A DNA stretch of 64,000 nucleotides from Pseudomonadota bacterium (GTDB taxonomy: Bacteria > Myxococcota_A > UBA796 > SXON01). The notes below the pieces were generated by a model, which was given only the letters and a program-made list of their open reading frames with translations, did no database searches and was not told the DNA's origin. The position numbers were made by a program, and so were the translations under genes. The DNA lies in assembly GCA_030685065.1 (NCBI GenBank), contig JAUXQH010000175.1:62001-126000 (forward strand), written 5' to 3'. Positions 17,287 to 25,311 of this stretch are shown in pieces; within the stretch, counting starts at the first letter, position 1; the number at the start of each line of letters is the position of its first letter.

Positions 17287-19136
17287 CAGTTCGTCGGCGT
17301 GACGACGGTCACCGTGTAGGTGTGCAGCAGCGTCTCGTCGTCCCCGATCAGGAAGAACGTGAGCTGGTTGGCCTGTTCGTAGTCCTGGGCCGGCAACACG
17401 CCGTCGAGCGTCACGGTGAACGTGACCTCTTCGCCGCTCTGCACGTCGTAGAACGCCTCGGGCGAGATGCCGGCGACGAAGCCCAGGGAGTCATCCGACG
17501 CGACGAGCGAGATCTTCTCGTAGTTCATCGCCGCGATCAGCTGGGTGACAGCGGCGACCACGTCCGCGCGGAATTGGGCGCTGGTGCCGGACCACGTGAT
17601 CACCGCGGGCTCGTCCGTGCCGTCCCCGTTGAGGTCCGCGAGCGAGCCGGTGGCTGCGGCGAGCGACTCCATCTGTCCGAACGCGGCTTCATAGGTCAGG
17701 ACGTTCACGCCGATGCCGATGAGCTTGGCGTTGATGGCGTTGGCGGCGTTCACCACGTCGGTGTGGCCCGCGGCGTGGCAGGCCGTGCGAGGGGTCGAGT
17801 AGTCGCTGCTGTCCGCGTCCCGCAGCGGGGCGTCGGTCGCGTAGATGATGATCGGCAGCATGTTCTCGCGGAAGCCGAAGCCGCCGATGGTGCCCCCGCC
17901 GACCGTGGACGCGTCGTTGGCCTGGCCGCCGGTGCCCCCGAACAGGTCGGTCGCGACGGCCTCGAACGGAAGCACGTCCGTTCGGATGTCGAACTGTCCG
18001 TCACAATCGTGGTCGAACCCGACGCCGGTGAGCCCCTGGTAGAGGGCCTCCATCGTGCTCTCGGGGGTGTCGTCCCCGTAGTGGATCGCGACTTCGTTGT
18101 TGAGCGCGGCCTGAACCACCGCCGGAACCTCTGTCTGCTGCTGCCGGAGGATGAACGGGAGATCGGTCCCGACGCCGCCGTAGGGGGACTCCGCATAGTC
18201 GTCGTAGGTGGCCACCCCGTACGTCGCGTCCGAGAAGAGCAGGTCGAGGTCGGTCACGATGTTGCTGAACTCGCTCGCCATCGCCGTCGCGAGGCTCGAC
18301 ATCGAGCTGGTCGTGTCGAGCGCGAACGCGATGTCCGCCAGGCCAGCCTCGACAGTGAACGAGAGATCGATCGCGACCGGCTCGCCCTCGGGGAGCTCGA
18401 TCTCGACGCAGTCCCCGACGACCCCCCACCCGGATTGGGTCGCGACCTTGGCGCCGGAGGGGTCGTTGCTGCTGACCCACACCTGGTTGGTCTGGAGCTC
18501 CGCGCTGGTGGCCTCGTAGAGGAGCTGCAGCGGCACGTGGTCGCCCGGGGCGATCTCGATCGGGAGGGCGGGGATGGCGGGCAGGGAGTAGCCCTCTCCC
18601 ATCGGGACGATGCTGTCGATCACGAGCGTGTCGCTGCCGATGTTGGAGAGCATCAGCGTCTTGCCGGTGAGGCAGCCGAAGGGCACGGGGCCGAACTCGT
18701 AGGGATCGGGATCGATGGCGAGGATCGGGAGGAGCCATGCGCCGCCGAGCGTCACTTGGTCTTCCGGATTGGCCGCGTCATCCCCGAAGACCCGCACCGT
18801 CGCAGAATCCGTGAGGTTCGTCGGTTCGTACATCACGTCCACCGTGATCGCGCCGCCCGGCGGAATGTCGCCCGTGGCCGTGCTCAGGAGCGTGAAGCCG
18901 GCGGCCCCCTCGATCCGGACCTCCGTGATCTCGAGCGGGATCCCGCCCTCGTTGCGGATCGTGAAGCTCTGCACGGCCGACTGGCCCGTGCCGAGGCCGC
19001 CGAAGTCGAGGAACCCCGGATCCACGACCATCACCGGAACGTCGTCATATCGCTCGCGTTCGGTGTTGACCTCGTTGTCGACGACGCAGGCAGGGAGCGC
19101 GAGGACGATCATCAGCGAGAGGCCGGCGCGTGACAT
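17286..19136 (-). CDS. Lipoprotein with ASH-like repeats and a von Willebrand A domain
   Basis: 616 residues. Signal MSRAGLSLMIVLALPAC (Cys17). Residues about 38-135 and 140-235 are two Ig-like ASH / choice-of-anchor-D type modules (DPGFLDFGGLGTGQSAVQSF, DPDPYEFGPVPFGCLTGKTL). Residues about 268-520 form a vWA domain: IAFALDTTSSMSS carries a MIDAS-like D-x-T-x-S in place of the usual D-x-S-x-S, with ATYGVATYDDYAES following. A beta-rich C-terminal segment ends the protein. Probably a surface adhesion or scaffold lipoprotein. GAGG precedes the ATG. Coupled to the downstream lipoprotein gene. Confidence 0.82.
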   Translation of the reverse strand: MSRAGLSLMIVLALPACVVDNEVNTERERYDDVPVMVVDPGFLDFGGLGTGQSAVQSFTIRNEGGIPLEITEVRIEGAAGFTLLSTATGDIPPGGAITVDVMYEPTNLTDSATVRVFGDDAANPEDQVTLGGAWLLPILAIDPDPYEFGPVPFGCLTGKTLMLSNIGSDTLVIDSIVPMGEGYSLPAIPALPIEIAPGDHVPLQLLYEATSAELQTNQVWVSSNDPSGAKVATQSGWGVVGDCVEIELPEGEPVAIDLSFTVEAGLADIAFALDTTSSMSSLATAMASEFSNIVTDLDLLFSDATYGVATYDDYAESPYGGVGTDLPFILRQQQTEVPAVVQAALNNEVAIHYGDDTPESTMEALYQGLTGVGFDHDCDGQFDIRTDVLPFEAVATDLFGGTGGQANDASTVGGGTIGGFGFRENMLPIIIYATDAPLRDADSSDYSTPRTACHAAGHTDVVNAANAINAKLIGIGVNVLTYEAAFGQMESLAAATGSLADLNGDGTDEPAVITWSGTSAQFRADVVAAVTQLIAAMNYEKISLVASDDSLGFVAGISPEAFYDVQSGEEVTFTVTLDGVLPAQDYEQANQLTFFLIGDDETLLHTYTVTVVTPTN

Positions 19137-19298
19137 TGGACCTCGAACGAACGGTGGCGTACGCGGTAACCTGTAGAGGGTAGGTCCGGGGGTGGGCGGA
19201 TGTCCACCACGAATCCCACGGAACGCCCCGTTCGGCGCAGAATGGGACAAGCCAGAACACGCGGCTGCGGCATAGAGGGTTCCGCTCCGGAGGGTGGA

Positions 19299-19994
19299 AT
19301 GGACAAGGTGTTCGCCTCGGCGGCGCAGGCTGTCGCCGACATCCCGAACGGCGCGTCGGTCATGGCGGGGGGCTTCGGCCTGTGCGGCATCCCCGAGAAC
19401 CTCATCCTGGCCCTGCGCGATCGCGGCGTCGGCGGGTTGACGGTCATCTCGAACAATTGCGGCGTCGACGATTTCGGACTCGGGATCTTGCTCCAGACGC
19501 GCCAGATCAAGAAGATGATCTCGAGCTACGTCGGGGAGAACAAGGAGTTCGAGCGGCAGTACCTCTCGGGCGAGCTCGAGGTCGAGTTGTGCCCGCAGGG
19601 TACCCTCGCCGAGCGCATCCGGGCCGGCGGCGCCGGCATTCCGGCGTTCTTCACGGCCACCGGGTACGGCACGCTCGCCGCCGAGGGAAAGGACACCCGT
19701 TGGTTCGACGGGCGGCCCTACGTCATGGAGCGCGCGCTCCTCGCCGACTTCGCGATCATCAAGGCCCAGCGCGCCGATCGCCTCGGCAACCTGACCTTCA
19801 ACAAGACGGCTCGCAACTTCAACGCGATGATGGCGACCGCCGCGCGGGTCACCATCGCCGAGGTCGAGGAGCTCGTCGAGCCGGGCGACATCGACCCCGA
19901 CGAGGTCCACGTGCCCGGCATCTACGTTCAGCGCGTCGTCGTCGGGGAACGCTACGAGAAGCGGATCGAGCGCCGCACCACCCGGGAGGCTTGA
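19299..19994 (+). CDS. scoA: 3-oxoacid CoA-transferase subunit A
   Basis: 231 residues. With ScoB it transfers CoA between succinyl-CoA and 3-oxoacids such as acetoacetate. The CoA-binding glycine loop [13 protein letters not shown] lies near residues 25-37; [12 protein letters not shown] and [24 protein letters not shown] are characteristic of the succinyl-CoA:3-ketoacid type. GGAGGGTGGA directly precedes the ATG, which fixes the start over upstream alternatives. Operon with scoB, three bases apart. The 161 bases upstream, shared with the divergent vWA gene, must hold the promoter; none was clear. Confidence 0.93.
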   Translation: MDKVFASAAQAVADIPNGASVMAGGFGLCGIPENLILALRDRGVGGLTVISNNCGVDDFGLGILLQTRQIKKMISSYVGENKEFERQYLSGELEVELCPQGTLAERIRAGGAGIPAFFTATGYGTLAAEGKDTRWFDGRPYVMERALLADFAIIKAQRADRLGNLTFNKTARNFNAMMATAARVTIAEVEELVEPGDIDPDEVHVPGIYVQRVVVGERYEKRIERRTTREA

Positions 19995-19997
19995 GCC

Positions 19998-20648
19998 ATG
20001 CCGTTGACACGCGACGCCATCGTGAAGCGGGCCGCCCGCGAGCTGCGGGACGGCTACTACGTGAACCTCGGGATCGGCATCCCGACCCTCGTGGCGAACC
20101 ACATCCCGGCGGGCATGGACATCGTGCTCCACAGCGAGAACGGCCTGCTCGGCATGGGCCCGTTTCCCACCAGCGCGGAGGTCGATCCGGACCTCATCAA
20201 CGCGGGCAAGCAGACCGTCACCGCGCTTCCCGGTTCCAGCTATTTCTCGAGCGCCGAGAGCTTCGCCATGATCCGCGGGGGGCACATCGATCTCACCATC
20301 CTCGGCGCGATGCAGGTGAGCGCCACGGGTGACCTCGCGAATTGGATGATCCCCGGCAAGATGGTCAAGGGGATGGGCGGCGCGATGGACCTCGTGAGCG
20401 GCGCCAAACGGGTGGTGGTGACGATGGAGCACGTCGCGAAAGGCGAGCCGAAGCTCCTCGAACAGTGCACGCTCCCGCTCACGGGGCTGCGGTGCGTCCA
20501 CCTGCTCATCACCGACTACGGCGTGTTCTCGTTCGACGGGGGGCTCGTCCTTCGCGAGATCGCGGAAGACCTCACGGTCGACCAGGTGAAGGCGGCCACC
20601 GGCGCCCGCTTCCGCATCGCGGATGACCTGGTGCGTCTCCCGATCTGA
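19998..20648 (+). CDS. scoB: 3-oxoacid CoA-transferase subunit B
   Basis: 216 residues. The catalytic glutamate is Glu47 in [11 protein letters not shown], which forms the glutamyl-CoA intermediate. [20 protein letters not shown] upstream and [19 protein letters not shown] are family landmarks. Length normal. Pairs with ScoA, suggesting ketone-body or acetoacetate use, or poly-hydroxybutyrate turnover. A strong hairpin follows 22 bases after the stop. Confidence 0.94.
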   Translation: MPLTRDAIVKRAARELRDGYYVNLGIGIPTLVANHIPAGMDIVLHSENGLLGMGPFPTSAEVDPDLINAGKQTVTALPGSSYFSSAESFAMIRGGHIDLTILGAMQVSATGDLANWMIPGKMVKGMGGAMDLVSGAKRVVVTMEHVAKGEPKLLEQCTLPLTGLRCVHLLITDYGVFSFDGGLVLREIAEDLTVDQVKAATGARFRIADDLVRLPI

Positions 20649-20670
20649 ACGGTGTGTGCCGAACGACAGA

Positions 20671-20696
20671 AGCCCCGCCGAGTGATCGGCGGGGCT
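20671..20696. terminator. Bidirectional intrinsic terminator, scoB/rplC
   Basis: Perfect 10-bp stem agccccgccg / cggcggggct with a six-base loop, followed by tctt on the plus strand. It lies between the convergent scoB and rplC genes and can serve both. Confidence 0.8.
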
Positions 20697-20721
20697 TCTT
20701 GGTCTCCACGAGGCCGCGAGC

Positions 20722-21396
20722 CTACTTGCGCTTGCGGGGGGTCTTGCCCTTGACCGCTTGGCGCAGCACGATGTACGCGCCGTCAGGGCCGGGGACGCCG
20801 CCGCGCACGAACACGAGGTTGCGCTCGGTGTCGATGCGGACGATGAGGAGGTTCTGCACCGTGTTCTTGCCGCCGCCCATGCGACCCGGCATCTTGACGC
20901 CCTTGAACGTCATACCCGGGGTGAGGCGCGTGCCGATCGAGCCGCCGTGCCGGTAGTACTCGTGCACACCGTGGCTGCGCTTGAAGCCGGAGAAGTTCCA
21001 GCGCTTGAAGACGCCCGCGAAGCCGCGGCCCTTCGAGTTGCCGGTCACGTCGACCTTCTGCTTGACCGCGAACACCGCGTCGATCGCGATCTGCGAGCCG
21101 GCGGCGTGGGTGTTGGCGACCGCGTCGCTGACGCGGATCTCGCGGACGACGCGGAAGGGGCGGGCGCCGACCTTCGCGACGTGGCCGATCTCGGCCTTGG
21201 TGACGCGGGACTCCTTGCGGGAGCCGTACCCGAGCTGGAGGGCGGCGTAGCCGTCCTTCGACGCGGAGGACTTGACCTGGATCACGGTGTTGGGCTGGAT
21301 TTCCAGCACGGTGACCGCGGAAACCACGCCCACGTCATCGAAGATCTGGGTCATGCCCAGCTTGCGGCCGAGGAGGCCAATCTGTTCGTTCGCCAT
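20722..21396 (-). CDS. rplC: 50S ribosomal protein L3
   Basis: 224 residues. Starts MANEQIGLLGRKLGMTQIF, the standard L3 N-terminus, with the core VTGNSKGRGFAGVFKRW and YYRHGGSIGTRLTPG that reaches the peptidyl-transferase centre and helps 23S rRNA assembly. Basic tail KGKTPRKRK. Unusually it stands alone: no rpsJ upstream and no rplD/rplW/rplB downstream, but a lipoprotein gene on one side and a terminator on the other. The 155 bases upstream are free for its own promoter. Either the S10 operon is split in this genome or this is an extra copy. Confidence 0.95.
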   Translation of the reverse strand: MANEQIGLLGRKLGMTQIFDDVGVVSAVTVLEIQPNTVIQVKSSASKDGYAALQLGYGSRKESRVTKAEIGHVAKVGARPFRVVREIRVSDAVANTHAAGSQIAIDAVFAVKQKVDVTGNSKGRGFAGVFKRWNFSGFKRSHGVHEYYRHGGSIGTRLTPGMTFKGVKMPGRMGGGKNTVQNLLIVRIDTERNLVFVRGGVPGPDGAYIVLRQAVKGKTPRKRK

Positions 21397-21551
21397 GAAA
21401 TACCTCGCATAGGACGGATGCCGGCCTAGGAGGGCGGGCGGACGTCGTACGTTTGTGAAGCCCGGCCGGAAGGACTCCGGAATGGGCCCACGCGACTATC
21501 TCGGTGGGCGGCTCGAGGCAAGGCAACTGGCCTCGCCGCGTCGGGGTCCGA

Positions 21552-22718
21552 TCAGAGGCCCAACCCGGAGAGCTCGATCTTCCAGTCGCCCTGGGTCGGA
21601 TCGTTGGAGAGGATGTGGAGGATGTTCCAATCGAGATCCGCGGACGGGACCTCGAGGCAGCTCTCCGTGGCGCGGTAGGAGACGGTGAAGTCGAAGGAGC
21701 CGTAGGGCGCGAGGGTGCGCGACGAGGACCAGCCGCCGACGGTGAAGGACCCGCAGGTGGCGAGAATATCGTTGCTGACACGGACGCTGCTCACGGTGAG
21801 GTCCATGTCGCCCACGTTCTGGACCGAGATCGTCTTGGTGTCGGTGGTTGCGAACGCGGAAATCGAGACGAAGCCGCTGAGCACGTACGGGTCGGCGCCC
21901 GTGTCGACGTCGATGAGCGGGCTGCAGATGTCGCAGAGGTCGACACCCTCGCCCTCGACCGCGATCTGGAGCGCCGGGGTGTCCCCATCGTCGGATTGCA
22001 CGGTCACGGTGCCGGTGAAGCTGGTCTCGGTCCCCGGGGTGAACGACACCTCGAGGAGCTTGTTGGAGCCGGGCGAGAGCACCTGGGGTGGGGAGAGAGT
22101 GCCCCCCGTCGTCCATGCGCCGGCGCTCGTCACCACGTCGCTGATGAGGAGATCGTCGGTGCCCGTGTTGCTCACGGTGAAGGTGGTGGTGACGGTGTCG
22201 TCGACATCGACCCGGCCGAAGTCGTACCGGGCGGGCGTGACGCTGATGTTGCCGCCCGGAGCGGGCTCGTCGGTGTCGGTGTCCGTGTCGGCATCCGTGT
22301 CCGTGTCGACGTCGCCTTCGGTTCCGCCCGTGCCCGTCAGGGGGATGTCGAGGGTGCCCCCCTCGCCGGCGACCACGGTGAGAATGCCGTCGTAGCGGCC
22401 GTCGGTTCGCGGCGCGAACGTGACGGTGACGATGGAGTCGGTCGTGACCTGCACGGCCGCCGTGGAGATCTCGAACGAATCCCCATCGATCTGGAGGTCG
22501 ACCGGGATCGGCGAGTCCCCCGTGTTGGTGAGCACGAGGTCGCGAGTGAGGGAGCTCCCGACGGCGACGGCGCCAAAATCGATCGCGGTTGCGTCGATCT
22601 CCAGGCCACCGATCGTGGAGACCCCGCCCCCGCTGTCATCCGCGGTGGCGTCCGTGCCCTTGCCGGGGAGCGCTTCGAGACCGAAGCAGCCGACGAGCAG
22701 GAGGAGGGATGCGGACAT
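21552..22718 (-). CDS. ASH / choice-of-anchor-D domain lipoprotein
   Basis: 388 residues. Signal MSASLLLLVGC (Cys11). Three Ig-like modules follow: about 38-130 (EIDATAIDFGAVAVGSSLTR), about 150-255 (VTPARYDFGRVDVDDTVTTT) and a C-terminal one with NILHILSNDPTQGDW. Modules one and two are joined by a DTDTDADTDTDTDE linker near residues 137-150. These ASH-type modules are common in surface proteins of Myxococcota; no catalytic residues are seen. Just downstream of cglE on the same strand (38 bases), so possibly co-transcribed with it. Confidence 0.8.
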   Translation of the reverse strand: MSASLLLLVGCFGLEALPGKGTDATADDSGGGVSTIGGLEIDATAIDFGAVAVGSSLTRDLVLTNTGDSPIPVDLQIDGDSFEISTAAVQVTTDSIVTVTFAPRTDGRYDGILTVVAGEGGTLDIPLTGTGGTEGDVDTDTDADTDTDTDEPAPGGNISVTPARYDFGRVDVDDTVTTTFTVSNTGTDDLLISDVVTSAGAWTTGGTLSPPQVLSPGSNKLLEVSFTPGTETSFTGTVTVQSDDGDTPALQIAVEGEGVDLCDICSPLIDVDTGADPYVLSGFVSISAFATTDTKTISVQNVGDMDLTVSSVRVSNDILATCGSFTVGGWSSSRTLAPYGSFDFTVSYRATESCLEVPSADLDWNILHILSNDPTQGDWKIELSGLGL

Positions 22719-22756
22719 GGGAGGCTCCTCGCGTGGTCGTGGCGTCGTGCCTCAGC

Positions 22757-23506
22757 TCAGAACGTGTACTTGAGCGACCCCGTGCCGTTCACGCCGAGGT
22801 CCCACCCGATACCGTACACCACGTCGACATCGACGCCGATGGAGAAGTGGGACAACTTCGTATAGTACTCGAACGTCGGCCCCACGAAGACGACCGGCTT
22901 CGGAGAGTTGTGCAGGCCGGGATCCCCTTCGAAGTCGCCCAGCACTTCGTCCGCGTAGGCGTTGGGCTCGATCAGCAGGGGGCTGTAGAGCACCCCGGCG
23001 CCGATGCGCGCGCCGATGCCGATACGGCGCACGGGGTAGAACGAGATCTCGTAGTTGGCCTGCAGGGTGTAGGTGCGCAGGTCGCCTTCGGTGCAGGGCT
23101 CGGAGCCGCCGAGAGGGGTGGTGTAGCAGCCGGCCCCGGCCTGCTCGTACCAGGCGGCGCCGTTGTGCACGCCCTGGCCGATCGCGACTTCCCACGCCAT
23201 CGACTGCTTTTCGGTGTCCACGAAGTCCTGGCCGACGGCCAGCGTGACGTTCGTGCCCGCGTCGACCGAGCGGCTGAAGTTGAGCAGGTACGCGCTCACG
23301 CCCGCCGAGGCCTTGCCGTAGAAGCCGCGGTTGATCTCGCGGATGGTGCCCGCGTCATCTTGCGCGGCCTTGGCGGCGCGGGTCAGCTTCTTCGGCTTGG
23401 TGTCTTCTTCGTTGAAGCCGCTGTCGTCGTCTTCGTCCTGAGCAAACGCGGCGGACGTGATCATCGGCGAGGAGAGCAGGGAGGCGGTAAGCGCCAGGAC
23501 CATCAT
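22757..23506 (-). CDS. cglE: Adventurous gliding motility protein CglE homologue
   Basis: 249 residues with a signal peptide ending near AAFAQ. The body is an outer-membrane-barrel-like sequence with landmarks I associate with Myxococcus CglE: AWEVAIGQGVHNG, EQAGAGCYTTPL, GDLRTYTLQANYEISFYP, VRRIGIGARIGAGVLYSPLL and the C-terminal VGPTFEYYTKLSHFSIGVDV ending KYTF. CglE is a contact-stimulable outer-membrane component of gliding, exchangeable between cells. Second of two adjacent ATGs used (23504-23506), with GGAG 7 bases upstream; a start at 23554 would put residues ahead of the signal. Last gene of the gliding locus. Confidence 0.82.
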   Translation of the reverse strand: MMVLALTASLLSSPMITSAAFAQDEDDDSGFNEEDTKPKKLTRAAKAAQDDAGTIREINRGFYGKASAGVSAYLLNFSRSVDAGTNVTLAVGQDFVDTEKQSMAWEVAIGQGVHNGAAWYEQAGAGCYTTPLGGSEPCTEGDLRTYTLQANYEISFYPVRRIGIGARIGAGVLYSPLLIEPNAYADEVLGDFEGDPGLHNSPKPVVFVGPTFEYYTKLSHFSIGVDVDVVYGIGWDLGVNGTGSLKYTF

Positions 23507-23562
23507 CAACGACTCCGGCAGAGAGGCCCACCACAGTAGCACGAGGCATAGCAAAACGGAAA

Positions 23563-23588
23563 GCGGGCCCGGTGAGAACCGGGCCCGC
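23563..23588 (-). terminator. Intrinsic terminator after the GltG paralogue
   Basis: On the minus strand an 11-bp stem GCGGGCCCGGT / ACCGGGCCCGC is followed by TTTCCGTTTTG. It lies just past the stop of the FHA-less GltG paralogue and separates it from cglE. Confidence 0.75.
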
Positions 23589-23596
23589 GGCAGCCG

Positions 23597-25039
23597 TCAG
23601 CCGGGCGAGAACAAGAAGGGGTACGACACGATCACCAGGCCGTTGCCCTTCGGCGCGGGGAACCCGAAGCGCAGGAAGCGCCCGTTGATGCACGACTCCA
23701 CGGCCGGGTTTCCGAGCGTCGAGGTCTTGGTGACCGCCGAGGAGACCGAGCCGTCGCCCGCGATGGTGAATTTCACCGTGACCTTGCCGCCGAGCGCCGG
23801 GTTCTTGGTGAGCTCGCGCTGGTAACAGTACCGGATCTGGCTCATGCCGCGCTTCACCACCTCGTCGATCTGGGACCGGTCGAGCCCGCCCATGACGATG
23901 GTGGTGTCCGGGCTGGTGATGGTTCCCGTCTGCTTTCCGGGCCCGCCAGTGGGCGCGAAGCCGGAGCCGCCGGGCCTCCCACGCCCAATGGGCCCGATCC
24001 CGCCCATGGAGTCCGCGGTTCCGCCGCCACCGAAGCCGCCGTTCCGGCTGCCGAGGCCACCCGACCCCAGCTGCGTGGCGCGCGGCCCGATCATGGCGCC
24101 GACTCCGTTCGCCAGCTCACCCGGGAGGCCCGCGTCTCCCAGCATCGAGGCGAGGTTCGCGTCGTCCTGCAACGCGCCCAGCAGGCCGGCGTTTTTCGCG
24201 GCGTGCTGGTCGCGGTCGGCCTTCGAGATGGGGTCGCGGTCCTTCGGCGCCTGCGAGTCCGGCCGCCCGTGCTTGCCCTCCTTCCCCTTCGGGGCGGCCT
24301 TGGGCGCGACCGCCTCGGCCACCGGCACCGGCGCCACGTACGCGGCCTGCTCGAGGAGGATCTGCACGAGCCGATCCTCGTCGGTCATGGTGGAGGCGCG
24401 GGAGCTGGAGGGCACGACGGAGAGCGCGACCCCGAGCAGCATCGCCGCGAACCCGATGAACCCGGTGATGCCGAGGAGGGGGTAGTCGATGCCGGCTCCG
24501 CCGTAGATGGGAACCCGCTTGCTGGGGTGCACGGGGCGAGCCACGAAGGTGGTGCCGCCGACGATCACCACGGCGCGGTCCTCCGGGCCGATGGGGAGGC
24601 GCACGAGCCCGTCCACGCCGGGGCCCACGAGGGCGGCGAGCGCCGGGAGCGAGCGCCGGCCCGCGGGGCCCTCCACGAACCCGTCCCACTCTGGCTGCAC
24701 GACACACACCCAGCCGCGCCCTTCGGCCTCGAACAGGGGGTGCGTGCCAGCCGCGAGCAGCGAGGTGGGGACGAAGAAGTCCTCCTGCATCCGGGTGCCA
24801 CGCAGCGAGCGGACGAGCGTGGCACCGAGCTGCACGGCGCGGCCGGGGGCGAAGTGTTTGAGATCGACCACGGCGTCACCGAAGACCTGGGCCACCTCGA
24901 GGACCCGCTCCTTGCCCCGATCCGCGGAGGGGTCGGCGATGTCCTCTGCGCTCAGGAGCAGGTCGAGGACGTGCGTGGCAAGGGTGTCGTCCCATGGGCC
25001 GGTGCCAACGGCGGCGGTGGGGAGGGTGGCTTCGGACAT
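23597..25039 (-). CDS. GltG-type paralogue without FHA domain (AgmX/PglI C-terminal domain)
   Basis: 480 residues. Layout: cytoplasmic domain 45-180 containing LEVAQVFGDAVVDLKHF, one transmembrane helix 187-209 (LLGITGFIGFAAMLLGVALS), a periplasmic charged stretch, a Gly-rich linker about 310-385, and a C-terminal TonB-like AgmX/PglI domain (MSQIRYCYQRELTKNP, LGGKVTVKFTIAGDGSVSSA, ending YPFLFSPG). It matches the FHA-bearing neighbour nearly residue for residue in the last ~95 positions but lacks the N-terminal FHA domain and also the zinc-ribbon/GYF part of Myxococcus GltJ. It probably contacts outer-membrane Glt parts and is driven by a proton channel. GGAG 6 bases before the ATG. Confidence 0.8.
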   Translation of the reverse strand: MSEATLPTAAVGTGPWDDTLATHVLDLLLSAEDIADPSADRGKERVLEVAQVFGDAVVDLKHFAPGRAVQLGATLVRSLRGTRMQEDFFVPTSLLAAGTHPLFEAEGRGWVCVVQPEWDGFVEGPAGRRSLPALAALVGPGVDGLVRLPIGPEDRAVVIVGGTTFVARPVHPSKRVPIYGGAGIDYPLLGITGFIGFAAMLLGVALSVVPSSSRASTMTDEDRLVQILLEQAAYVAPVPVAEAVAPKAAPKGKEGKHGRPDSQAPKDRDPISKADRDQHAAKNAGLLGALQDDANLASMLGDAGLPGELANGVGAMIGPRATQLGSGGLGSRNGGFGGGGTADSMGGIGPIGRGRPGGSGFAPTGGPGKQTGTITSPDTTIVMGGLDRSQIDEVVKRGMSQIRYCYQRELTKNPALGGKVTVKFTIAGDGSVSSAVTKTSTLGNPAVESCINGRFLRFGFPAPKGNGLVIVSYPFLFSPG

Positions 25040-25261
25040 GAGGACTCCAATCACCAGGTGGTGACAGCTGCTTCAACCCCGCAGGATTGCGGGAGAAGTG
25101 GTTGCGGGAACGAGACTCTTCGTCTCTTCCTGGTCTGACATCGCCCGTGTCCGCGGGTTCGTCTAGGAGTCGCAATCCAATCGTCTAGGGAATGTCAGAG
25201 CCTCCCAAGTGTGTCCGCGCGCTGTCTCCCTGGTTTGGGAGGGTCCATCCAAAACGACGAA

Positions 25262-25279
25262 CGGCGCCCGAAGGCGCCG
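25262..25279 (-). terminator. Intrinsic terminator after gltG
   Basis: On the minus strand the stem CGGCGCC / GGCGCCG with a TTCG tetraloop is followed by TTCGTCGTTTTGG. It begins 33 bases after the gltG stop. Confidence 0.7.
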
Positions 25280-25311
25280 CTCTCTTGAATCGGCCCTGGA
25301 GGGCCCGCTGC

